Positions 1 to 6,194 of a stretch of DNA of 7,081 nucleotides are shown piece after piece. Numbering within the stretch: the stretch's first letter is position 1; every line of letters starts with the position of its first letter. Origin of the DNA: JAYEJW01 sp034716535 (GTDB taxonomy: Bacteria > Pseudomonadota > Gammaproteobacteria > Chromatiales > Chromatiaceae); assembly GCA_034716535.1 (NCBI GenBank), contig JAYEJW010000537.1, forward strand, positions 1 through 7,081, written 5' to 3'. Position numbers and translations under genes: made by a program. Below the pieces are notes generated by a model, which searched no databases, was not told where the DNA came from, and worked only from the letters and a program-made list of their open reading frames with translations.

Positions 1-148
1 CCGCCTGCAAGCTCAGGAGCTTAACCGACGTGTCGAGGGCGCCGACCGCGACTTGCGCCTCAGTCGCGGACGTGCTGGCGGTGAATACAAGACAGGCCAG
101 GCCGGCAAGAACAAGCGCGCGAACCTGGTTGCGGGATTTTTTGATCAT
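1..148 (-). CDS. Secreted protein of unknown function, N-terminal part only
   Basis: This minus-strand frame starts at ATG 148-146 and runs off the left edge after 49 codons. It begins MIKKSRNQVRALVLAGLACL, a textbook Sec signal peptide: basic n-region (K3, K4, R6, R10), hydrophobic core of about residues 11-24, then small residues (STSATEA) suited to signal peptidase I cleavage near residues 29-31. The visible mature part (QVAVGALDTSVKLLSLQA) is too short to place in a family. The start is supported by the signal peptide and by an in-frame TGA about 15 bases upstream; there is only a weak purine-rich stretch (GAAGAAG) as a ribosome binding site. Its ATG overlaps by four bases (ATGA) the stop of the upstream DUF1254-like remnant, so it may once have been translationally coupled to it. 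Function unknown. Confidence 0.6.
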   Translation of the reverse strand, partial: MIKKSRNQVRALVLAGLACLVFTASTSATEAQVAVGALDTSVKLLSLQA

Positions 149-451
149 CGTATGTCTTCTTCATCAATGGGTTTCGGATGGGGAAGCGGCGCTGGCATCC
201 AACTGTGTCGTTCAGCAACCACGCCAGCTCGGGCGGAAAAACCGAGACGAACGGCAGAGAAATCGGGAGAGACCACGATTTCAACGCGGCCTGAGGTTGA
301 CCGCGCGACGAAATATCCGTCCTCCGGCACCTCGCCGACGCAGCCCGGCGGCAAAATGATACTTGCTGCCCTCGCCCCTGTCTGGCCCCAGGTTGCCGAA
401 CTCGGTCACTCCACTTTCTTGAAATCCGGCAGCACGCAGCGCTTGGCCGAG
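145..451 (-). pseudogene. Decayed DUF1254-domain protein fragment
   Basis: Two adjacent minus-strand frames together give a recognisable DUF1254 core. The first (about 451-364) reads ..GFQESGVTEFGNLGPDRGEG followed by SKY; after a frame change near 360-367 the second reads IILPPGCVGEVPEDGYFVAR. DUF1254 proteins have exactly this order: VTD.G..GPDRG.GGKYLILPPGY.G.VP.GYFV. The intact protein at 4437-5981 has the matching block GPPGPHRGQGGKFLILPPGY. Restoring the frame needs about two bases between KY and IILPPG, so I read it as a frameshift, and the remnant lacks both the DUF1254 N-terminus and all of DUF1214. The second frame stays open to TGA 147-145, ending PHPKPIDEEDIR, which does not resemble the family and may lie beyond a breakpoint. 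The second frame has no ATG or GTG start, only TTG 354-352. It could alternatively be a short expressed ORF, but the family match crossing frames favours a pseudogene. Confidence 0.6.
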
Positions 452-912
452 TGTGGCCTCCCGAATTCTGGTCGCCGAGAATCCGGACGAGTAACAGAGC
501 TGACCTAAGGAAAGCGAGCTTGATCGTCCTGAACGTGTCGGCAGCGCCGACAGGATCACCGGTCCGATCCGGAAGGTGCAACGGGGGCGCTACAAAGGTC
601 GAGGCGTCCACCTTAGGGACGGCAATCGGCCAGGAAGAGACATTTGGACGCCGATCCAAGCGGCTCGACTGCAAAGTTTCTTTCCACTCATTCGCTCTCA
701 GGAGGCGAGGACAGATCGCGGGCGACTTGGATCCACAGTCAGCCCCGGTCTGTGTCTCTGATACGCTGAAAGCGGACAGCGGATTCGGCCAGGTTGAAGA
801 CCGGGCACGTTCCAAACAGGCTCTGTGGTGTGAGAAAACAAAAGGGCAGCAACCAGGCTCGAACCGGACTTTCGGTTTGCGCATTCCGCGGGCTAAATGG
901 TTCTTTGCGCCT
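452..912. other. No supportable gene; intergenic or decayed DNA
   Basis: All long frames here read like chance translations: rich in Cys, Arg, Ser and Trp, with no domain, signal peptide or ribosome binding site. A minus-strand frame stays open from 923 to 60, but it runs through both the DUF1254 remnant and the signal-peptide gene in a different frame, so it is a shadow. The stretch around 610-650 (read on minus: CAAATGTCTCTTCCTGGCCG) looks like a dispersed intergenic repeat I recall from proteobacterial genomes, but only from memory. No convincing terminator follows the regulator stop at 913: a 5-bp AACCG/CGGTT pairing at 862-877 is too weak, though T-rich sequence (CCCTTTTGTTTTC) lies about 20 bases beyond it on the minus strand. 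Confidence 0.5.
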
Positions 913-3900
913 TTAGCTCGCAAATCCCAATCTCCTTCGCAGCGCCAGGAACTCTGGTTGCTCGAGGATGGGGGCGGAGAACATGTTGAACGTGATCGTA
1001 GCCGCGCTGATATCCTCGCCCGCGCTATCCTGATCTGCCGCGCGACTCAGTGAACGGAGCGCCTTGTCCAGATCCTCAACAGCCAGGTACGCTAATGCCC
1101 AGGCTGCATCGGTCACGACATACTCCCGCGCCAGCGCCTCGATCTTCTCGAAGATTCTAAGCGCATCCTCGCGATGCCCCAGGATCTGGTAGGCAAACCC
1201 TGTTTGCGCTATGGCGTAGACGCTGGCTTGATATCCTAGCTCTTCTGAAAGCCGAAGGGATTCGAATGCCTTAGTCCTATCCCCCTTCGTTAGCATGATG
1301 AAGCCATGCAACTGATGCGCGAGGGAAAAGTCCGGGCGAAGAGACAACGCGTTCCGGCAAGCGGTAAGTGCGCCTTCAAATTCGCCCATGGGCATGAGCG
1401 TATAGCCAACGAGAAAGTTCCCAAGCCCGGGGTCGATCTTGACAATTTCCCGCGCCACTTCAAAAGCAGTGTCATAGCGGCCCCTGAACAGATCGAAGAA
1501 AGCGACGTCTCGCAGAACCCGAGGATCGGAAGGGTTCAGCTCGAGCGAACGTTTGAAGGCCAGTCGTGCTTCTTCGTCACGCCGGGCAAACCGGTGCGCG
1601 ACGGCGAGTCCGGCGTGCGCCAGACTGGATTCGCTGTCCAGCGCCAACGCGCGCTTCGCATTCTTTCGCGCCAGTTCATCCCTGACCGTCACGGTCAGCT
1701 CGTCAGAGCAACGGACCAGTCGCGCCATCGAGTACGCGTAGTCCCGTGCCTTCAAAGCATATGCCAAAGCGAAATCCGGATCGTGCGCGAGCGCTCGGTC
1801 CAGCGATTGATGGATGGCGGCGCTTTGGTCTGGAGTGGTCTCCAGTCCGCCCGCCAGCGCACCCACCGCAATCGCCCTGAGATAGAACGCGTAGGCTTCG
1901 GATGATTGGGTGGGCTTCTCGGCCAGCGCTTCCCTTTCGCTTGGCGTCAACTCCGCTCGAAGCACTGAAGCGATGCGGGTCGCAACGTCCGTCTGTATCG
2001 CGAAGATGTCCCGGAACTCCCGATCGTAGATCTCGGACCACAAATGCGCGCTGGAATCTGCATCGATCAGTTGTGCCGTAATGCGAACGCGATCATCGGC
2101 GTACTGAACGCTACCCGCCATAACCGTCTGGACATTCAAGTCCGCGGCGATCCGGGAGATGGAGGTCTGTCCATCCGAATACCGAAGGACCGACGTGCGA
2201 GCCATGACGTGCAGATCCCTGACTTTCACCAGCTCGTTCAGGATCGCCTCGTGCAGACCGGCAGCGAAGAACGCATGGTCGGGATTCGGACTCCGGTTCT
2301 CCAAGGGCAGCACCGCCACCGAGCTCGGAAGGGCCTCTCGGCTGGGGTGGCTATCGACTCGAACCGCTGTCGGGTGCGAATCTACGGCGGTTCTACTCGG
2401 AGTCTGCTCGATGTGGCCCGTCTCGACAGATTCGGCGATATGCCCCTGCAGCTGGGCTCGCCGCGCCTCACCGATCTCTTTGTACAACACGTCGCGGTAC
2501 AAGGGGTGCTGAAAGCGATAGCGATTACCGAGTGTGCCATCGGAGCGCTTATCGACGCCGACCAAGTCGATGAACTGGCCGCGCGACGCGAGTGACTCAC
2601 ACAAGGTATCGACCGCTTCAGGAGTCTTCCGAAGACCGCGGGCCACGGCACCGGCGCTGAACTCGAGCCCCACCACGCTCGCGCTCTCCAGCGCCGACAT
2701 CTCTTCTCGACTCAGTGCCTCCAGACGCCGCGAAATCAGCGAACGCAAGGTTTCAGGGATTGCCTGATCCAGACCGCCCGCCTGAGGGCTTGCGGCCCAA
2801 CGATCCTCGTTCCGTACGAGGAGCTGGCGCTGCACCAAGTCCTCGATCAGGTTCACCATGAACAGCGGATTTCCGTTGGAGCGCTGGAACACATCGGCCT
2901 CCAAGGAATCGGCCACCGTGCCCCCTAGCCGGCCTCGAAGATAGGTTGCCACGTCCTGGGCCGACAGCAACTCCAGCAGGAGCTCCTCGCATCGACGTCG
3001 TGCTCGGAGGTCCCGTACCATGCCGCGCAGGTTCTGCGCGTGCAACACGGCGTCCGCCGGCCGATAGGTCCCGAGCAACAGCAACCGCGCCGGCTCCGGT
3101 CTTTGCGCGAATGTGGTCAGGAAATCGATGGTTGATTCGTCGGCCCAATGCAGATCCTCCAAGACCAGCACCAGGGGTTCCTCGACAGCGAGCGCGTCAA
3201 GCGTGTTGCAAAGCTCGCGTGTCAGCCGCTCCGGAGCGGCGCCACCGATCCGACCTGCGAGCTGCCTTGATTCATCAACATCCACCAACCCGGGAAGCTG
3301 CAACAGCCACATCGGCGCGTAACGCTGGAGCGCGGCGACCATTTCTGCCCCGTCGGGCCCCTGACAGGATCGCGTAAGCGCCTCGAGCAGCGGTCCATAG
3401 GCTTCCCCCTTTCCATACTGGACCACACACTGCCCGCGCACGACGCGCGCCAAGCTCTGCTTCGCTATCGCGTCCAGGAATCGCTCCAGCAAGGTCGTTT
3501 TGCCGATGCCGGGTTCACCGCTGATCATCACCAACTGGCGCCCTCCGTCGCTCGCCCGTCGCAGGCAGTCCTCCAGCTGAAGCAGCTCTGACTCGCGCCC
3601 GACGACCGGTCCGGTCGATTCGGGAAAGAACATCCGTCCGTCGCGACCTTCCAGGAAGCGGTAACCCCGTCCTGCGACCGTCTCCAGATAGAGCGGCGCC
3701 TCCGCGTGATCCCCCAGCGCGGCTCGGACCTCCCGCACGCACCCCCGGAGCCCGTCGTGCCCGACCACCCGGCCCGACCAAACGCTTTTGAGCAATTCTT
3801 CCTTACTGACCAGTTGGCCAGGCCGCTCGGCCAGGTAACGCAATAGCGCAAGACTCTTGGGCCGCAACGCGATCTGCTCCGTGCCCCGTCTAAGCTGCGG

Positions 3901-3951
3901 TGGCTCGGCTTCGAGGGAGAAAGGTCCGAAACGAAGGTGCTGGGCGGTCAT
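913..3951 (-). CDS. Transcriptional regulator: winged helix, AAA/STAND ATPase, TolB-like domain and TPRs
   Basis: A 1012-residue cytoplasmic regulator; no membrane segment is visible. Residues 1-100 are an OmpR/CadC-type winged helix (start FGPFSLE, LRPKSLALLRYLAERPG, then the recognition-helix area and the C-terminal hairpin YLETVAGRGYRFL). Residues 115-330 are a STAND/AAA_16-type ATPase: Walker A GEPGIGKTT at 145-153, Walker B VLVLEDLHWADE at 261-272, then GTYRPAD like MalT and LuxR-type ATPases. Residues 330-505 are the helical arm (RSNGNPLFMVNLIEDL; FQHPLYRDVLY). After a linker (505-543), residues 544-670 match the TolB/FlgO-like domain seen in CadC- and adenylate-cyclase-type proteins (SVAVLPLENRSPNPDHAFFA; GSVQ.....VRITAQLIDA; LWSE.YDRE). 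Residues 680-1012 are TPR-like repeats (RSLELNPSD, REIVKIDPG, NALSLRPDF). By family knowledge it binds DNA through the winged helix and switches on ligand and ATP binding; the ligand is unknown. ATG 3951 is chosen because the winged helix begins directly after it, although no Shine-Dalgarno is seen. The stop is TAA 915-913. It is divergent from the 4102-5981 genes. Confidence 0.93.
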   Translation of the reverse strand: MTAQHLRFGPFSLEAEPPQLRRGTEQIALRPKSLALLRYLAERPGQLVSKEELLKSVWSGRVVGHDGLRGCVREVRAALGDHAEAPLYLETVAGRGYRFLEGRDGRMFFPESTGPVVGRESELLQLEDCLRRASDGGRQLVMISGEPGIGKTTLLERFLDAIAKQSLARVVRGQCVVQYGKGEAYGPLLEALTRSCQGPDGAEMVAALQRYAPMWLLQLPGLVDVDESRQLAGRIGGAAPERLTRELCNTLDALAVEEPLVLVLEDLHWADESTIDFLTTFAQRPEPARLLLLGTYRPADAVLHAQNLRGMVRDLRARRRCEELLLELLSAQDVATYLRGRLGGTVADSLEADVFQRSNGNPLFMVNLIEDLVQRQLLVRNEDRWAASPQAGGLDQAIPETLRSLISRRLEALSREEMSALESASVVGLEFSAGAVARGLRKTPEAVDTLCESLASRGQFIDLVGVDKRSDGTLGNRYRFQHPLYRDVLYKEIGEARRAQLQGHIAESVETGHIEQTPSRTAVDSHPTAVRVDSHPSREALPSSVAVLPLENRSPNPDHAFFAAGLHEAILNELVKVRDLHVMARTSVLRYSDGQTSISRIAADLNVQTVMAGSVQYADDRVRITAQLIDADSSAHLWSEIYDREFRDIFAIQTDVATRIASVLRAELTPSEREALAEKPTQSSEAYAFYLRAIAVGALAGGLETTPDQSAAIHQSLDRALAHDPDFALAYALKARDYAYSMARLVRCSDELTVTVRDELARKNAKRALALDSESSLAHAGLAVAHRFARRDEEARLAFKRSLELNPSDPRVLRDVAFFDLFRGRYDTAFEVAREIVKIDPGLGNFLVGYTLMPMGEFEGALTACRNALSLRPDFSLAHQLHGFIMLTKGDRTKAFESLRLSEELGYQASVYAIAQTGFAYQILGHREDALRIFEKIEALAREYVVTDAAWALAYLAVEDLDKALRSLSRAADQDSAGEDISAATITFNMFSAPILEQPEFLALRRRLGFAS

Positions 3952-3997
3952 GCGTCGGCTGTCGATTTGTTTGGTTTCTTACGGTTCAGAGCGCAAA

Positions 3998-4106
3998 TTT
4001 CACGCCGCCGGTCACGAAATTTCACGGCGGAGGGGTTCCTTTTCACGGTGTGATACCGCCATACTTTTTCTCACCAGACACGTTTGTTATGCGAATTTCA
4101 CGTGAA
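3998..4106. promoter_or_regulatory. Array of four TTTCACG repeats in the divergent promoter region
   Basis: The heptamer TTTCACG occurs at 3998-4004, 4020-4026, 4041-4047 and 4096-4102. The spacings are 22, 21 and 55 bases, so the first three sit on the same DNA face about two helical turns apart. Several carry dyad symmetry: the last lies in the perfect palindrome TTCACGTGAA (4097-4106), the third in TCAC-GGT-GTGA (4043-4053), and the second adjoins GAAATTTC (4016-4023). CCGCCG (4005-4010) and CGGCGG (4025-4030) also form an inverted pair. All copies lie between the regulator start (3951) and the small ORF, and the last overlaps that ORF's GTG. Tandem direct repeats are typical binding sites for OmpR-type winged helices, so the divergent regulator is the natural candidate ligand (inference). 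Confidence 0.55.
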
Positions 4107-4308
4107 CGAGCTAAACGAACCGCCCAAGCCGATTCCGAGCCATCTTCCAGCGAAACGAGCGCTCGTCGTGCAGTTCCGCCCGGCGATGCCGGATGGCAGT
4201 GTTGCGTTTCAAGGTCGCGTCGAGCACATCGCGTCGGGGCGAGCCGAATACTTCTCGAACGAGCAGGAGCTGCGGAAGGTCTTCGCCAAGCTGCTTTCGC
4301 ACGATTGA
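4102..4308 (+). CDS. Small conserved-looking protein of unknown function (68 residues)
   Basis: A soluble 68-residue protein with no signal peptide or membrane segment. After a proline-rich start (NEPPKPIPSHLP) it reads LVVQFRP........FQGRVEHIASGRAEYFSNEQEL and ends in a helix, VFAKLLSHD. The block GRVEH.ASGRA..F.S..EL followed by a short helix is, as I recall, shared by many small uncharacterised proteobacterial ORFs; no function is known to me. The start is uncertain: GTG 4102 or TTG 4084 (74 residues), neither with a Shine-Dalgarno. GTG is preferred by codon, but it lies inside the palindrome TTCACGTGAA, so translation or leaderless initiation there could be blocked by a bound protein. The TGA stop (4306-4308) lies 69 bases before the leader peptide, in the same orientation as the DUF1254 gene. 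Confidence 0.7.
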   Translation: MNELNEPPKPIPSHLPAKRALVVQFRPAMPDGSVAFQGRVEHIASGRAEYFSNEQELRKVFAKLLSHD

Positions 4309-4333
4309 CGCTGCGATCGCCATTTTACATACA
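4305..4333 (+). promoter_or_regulatory. Possible sigma-70 promoter for the leader/DUF1254 genes
   Basis: TTGACG (4305-4310) matches the -35 consensus at five of six positions and overlaps the stop codon of the small ORF. Seventeen bases later, CATACA (4328-4333) is a poor -10, with three matches of six. Transcription would start about 40 bases before the leader ATG. This is a visual call only; read-through from upstream is equally possible. Confidence 0.25.
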
Positions 4334-4367
4334 GAGCTCGCCCCATCACTCTGATTGCAACCAACAC

Positions 4368-4373
4368 AGGAGG
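4368..4373 (+). promoter_or_regulatory. Consensus ribosome binding site of the leader peptide
   Basis: AGGAGG lies four bases before ATG 4378. It is the only full consensus Shine-Dalgarno in the 3952-5981 region and sits in front of a 20-codon ORF rather than in front of the long gene, which is the main reason for calling the short ORF real. Confidence 0.7.
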
Positions 4374-4377
4374 TTTG

Positions 4378-4440
4378 ATGAAACACGTAAGACAGTGCTT
4401 GCACCCGACTTGTCCCTCAGAACAGGAGCGCCTGCAATGA
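4378..4440 (+). CDS. 20-residue leader peptide, ATGA-coupled to the DUF1254 gene
   Basis: The ORF encodes MKHVRQCLHPTCPSEQERLQ and ends at TGA 4438-4440. Its stop overlaps the ATG of the DUF1254/DUF1214 gene (4437-4439) as ATGA, the usual layout for termination-reinitiation coupling. It has a consensus AGGAGG at four-base spacing. The peptide is hydrophilic, with no signal or membrane segment, and carries two cysteines and two histidines (H3, C7, H9, C12; the motif C-L-H-P-T-C). Likely role (inference): a cis-acting leader controlling translation of the downstream gene, possibly with its Cys/His residues or codons sensing something. It could instead be a real micropeptide or a chance ORF. It reads in a different frame from the DUF1254 gene. 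Confidence 0.55.
   Translation: MKHVRQCLHPTCPSEQERLQ
4423..4434 (+). promoter_or_regulatory. Ribosome binding site of the DUF1254 gene inside a small stem-loop
   Basis: AGGAG (4424-4428) lies eight bases before ATG 4437. It is embedded in CAGG-AGCG-CCTG, which can form a 4-bp stem with a tetraloop. Both the stem and the binding site lie within the last codons of the leader ORF, so a ribosome translating the leader would melt the stem. The stem is short and may be marginal by itself. Confidence 0.45.
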
Positions 4441-5981
4441 GCAGCCGTTTATACAGAACGATTATGTCGCTGGCCGTCTTCGTCCTTGCGGGCAATGCCG
4501 TCGCAGAAGAACCGACGCCCGGCTTCAACACCAAGATCCCCGAGTGGGTCCTGACACCAGACACAGTGGAGACAAAACTCGGCAACCTGGAGTTTTTTGA
4601 CGGGATCCCCAACAAGAAGGCTGCCGAGGCGCTCTTTGTCAATCTGGACCTCAACCGCGCTCTGCAAGCCATCCTGAACGGAATGCCAGCCTCTAACTTC
4701 GAGGCCGGTCGCGCTGGTCACATTGCCCTTGGCCAGGAAAAGGCGAACCAGGCCATTATCTTTGACGGCCTGATGGACAGCAGTTCGCTGTTTCTCACCG
4801 GCAATGCAGGCACGGTCTACTTCACGTCCTTTCTCGATCTGGAAAGAGACGGGCCGACCGTGGTTGAAATTCCGGGCGGATCGGGGCCGGGGATCATGAT
4901 CGATTCGTTTTCGCGAAACATTGTTGATATGGGCCCTCCCGGCCCTCATCGCGGCCAAGGGGGAAAATTCCTGATCCTGCCACCCGGCTACGAAAAAGCA
5001 GATTTCGACGGGATCATTCCGCAGGGCGTATATACGATCGCAGAGTCACGCAGTTATGCAGTCTGGGTCCTGCTGCGCGGGTTCCTGAAGGATGGCAAAC
5101 CGGATTATTCCAGCCAATTGTTCAGAAACGGCATCAAAATTTACCCACTCAGCACAGCCGCCAGCCCGCCCGAGATGGAATTCATCGCGGGAACAGGGAA
5201 GGACTTCAACACCGTTCATGCCGCAAACTACCATTTCTTCGAGGAGCTCCACACCGTGATTGACCGCGAGCCGCTCGAGTTTCTCGATCCCGAGCTTCGC
5301 GGCCTTTTCGCGTCCATCGGCATCCAGAAAGGCAAGCCCTTTGCCCCGGATGAAAGGATGAAGAAGATTCTCGAGCAAGCCGCGAAGTTGGGAAATGCGA
5401 CCGCACGCGCCCTGTTCTGGTACGAACGGAATCAGGACGAATTCCTCTACGAGGGCAGCTACTGGAAGCGTGGAATGATCGGCAACTCCCATGAGTGGCT
5501 CAGCGATCAAGGTCTGGGCGGGCGCAATGCTGATGCAAGGGCACAGTATTTCTACATGGCGACCTTCAACTCTCCGGCCATGGTATGGAAGCTGATCGGC
5601 AAGGGATCGCAATATGCCTGGGGATATCTGGACAGCGACGGAAACTACTTGGACGGCGGCAAGAATTACAAGCTGAACCTGCCAGGGGATGCGCCCGCCG
5701 AAAAGTTCATGTCGATCGTGGTCTACGATTCGCAGACGCGTTCCATGCTGCAGACCGATCAACCGTACCCGAACAAGAACAACAAACGCGACAAGATGCT
5801 CACGAACGACGGCGGGTCGATCGATCTCTACTTCGGCCCCGAGGCGCCCGAGGGGAAAGAAGCGAACTGGATCCAGACGGTTCCCAATAAGGGCTGGTTC
5901 GCCCTCTTGCGACTTTACAGCCCAACGGAGGCCTGGTTCGATAAGACTTGGCGACCGGGTGAGATCGAGTTGGTGAAGTAG
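4437..5981 (+). CDS. Secreted DUF1254/DUF1214 protein
   Basis: A 514-residue exported protein. A Sec signal peptide (core IMSLAVFVLAG, cleavage after AVA at 21-23) places the mature protein in the periplasm or outside the cell. DUF1254 spans roughly residues 60-240 (TVYFTSFLDLERDGPTVVEI; GPPGPHRGQGGKFLILPPGY; GVYTIAESRSYAVWVLLRGF; IYPL). A helical linker with NYHFFEELHTVID (264-276) leads to DUF1214 at about 380-514, which ends in the family signature: GSIDLYFGP, NWIQT.P.KGWFALLRLY, PTEAWFDKTWRPGEIE. The length and domain order are normal for the family. No enzymatic function is established for it as far as I know. ATG 4437 is chosen because the signal peptide starts there and AGGAG lies eight bases upstream; the same frame is open back to 3900, but that part is not protein-like. 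It is probably regulated through the leader ORF and the upstream TTTCACG array. A decayed relative lies at 145-451. Confidence 0.9.
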   Translation: MSSRLYRTIMSLAVFVLAGNAVAEEPTPGFNTKIPEWVLTPDTVETKLGNLEFFDGIPNKKAAEALFVNLDLNRALQAILNGMPASNFEAGRAGHIALGQEKANQAIIFDGLMDSSSLFLTGNAGTVYFTSFLDLERDGPTVVEIPGGSGPGIMIDSFSRNIVDMGPPGPHRGQGGKFLILPPGYEKADFDGIIPQGVYTIAESRSYAVWVLLRGFLKDGKPDYSSQLFRNGIKIYPLSTAASPPEMEFIAGTGKDFNTVHAANYHFFEELHTVIDREPLEFLDPELRGLFASIGIQKGKPFAPDERMKKILEQAAKLGNATARALFWYERNQDEFLYEGSYWKRGMIGNSHEWLSDQGLGGRNADARAQYFYMATFNSPAMVWKLIGKGSQYAWGYLDSDGNYLDGGKNYKLNLPGDAPAEKFMSIVVYDSQTRSMLQTDQPYPNKNNKRDKMLTNDGGSIDLYFGPEAPEGKEANWIQTVPNKGWFALLRLYSPTEAWFDKTWRPGEIELVK

Positions 5982-5990
5982 GAGCAAACA

Positions 5991-6038
5991 GTTCAGGTGT
6001 CGGTGTTCAGGTTTCTGGTTCCAAGCTGAGACCTGAAC
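5991..6038 (+). repeat. GTTCAGGT repeats forming alternative hairpins after the DUF1254 gene
   Basis: GTTCAGGT occurs at 5991-5998 and 6005-6012, and its complement ACCTGAAC at 6031-6038. The second copy extends to an 11-bp stem, 6005-6015 with 6028-6038, containing one G-U pair and a 12-base loop. The first copy can form a competing 8-bp stem with the same 3' arm. The hairpin begins 24 bases after the TAG stop of the DUF1254 gene but has no following T-run, so it could be a 3'-end stabilising structure, a Rho-type end or a repeat remnant rather than a canonical intrinsic terminator. Confidence 0.45.
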
Positions 6039-6194
6039 TCGATTCCCGAAAGCCGAGCATCTGATGTGCTGATCCGCTCATGCAGATCCTGCTCGCAGCG
6101 GTTCTACAGTGCTCTCGTGTAAGGATCAGGAGCAGAGTGCGGCCATGGCGGGCCGAATCAATAAATCCCTCGTTGACTCAATTGGAGGTCACAT

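Noticed and set aside
610..650. Stretch resembling a dispersed intergenic repeat
   Set aside because: The resemblance is from memory only and no second copy exists in the window, so it cannot be supported. A whole-genome self-comparison would decide.
60..923. A 287-codon open minus-strand frame
   Set aside because: It crosses the signal-peptide gene and the DUF1254 remnant in a different frame. Its translation is Cys/Arg/Ser-rich without any domain, and its start region abuts the regulator stop without a ribosome binding site. It looks like a GC-rich shadow frame.
3900..4436. N-terminal extension of the DUF1254 reading frame
   Set aside because: The frame is open back to 3900, but this part overlaps the regulator start, the repeat array and the small ORF. 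The signal peptide and AGGAG place the true start at 4437.
5046..5987. 313-codon minus-strand frame opposite the DUF1254 gene
   Set aside because: It is fully antisense to a clear DUF1254/DUF1214 coding sequence, which accounts for its openness; no domain or start signal was seen.
6140..6155. Inverted repeat CGGCC-ATGGCG-GGCCG before the 6195 gene
   Set aside because: Only five pairs with no T-run; such GC-rich pairs are common by chance here and it does not overlap the ribosome binding site.
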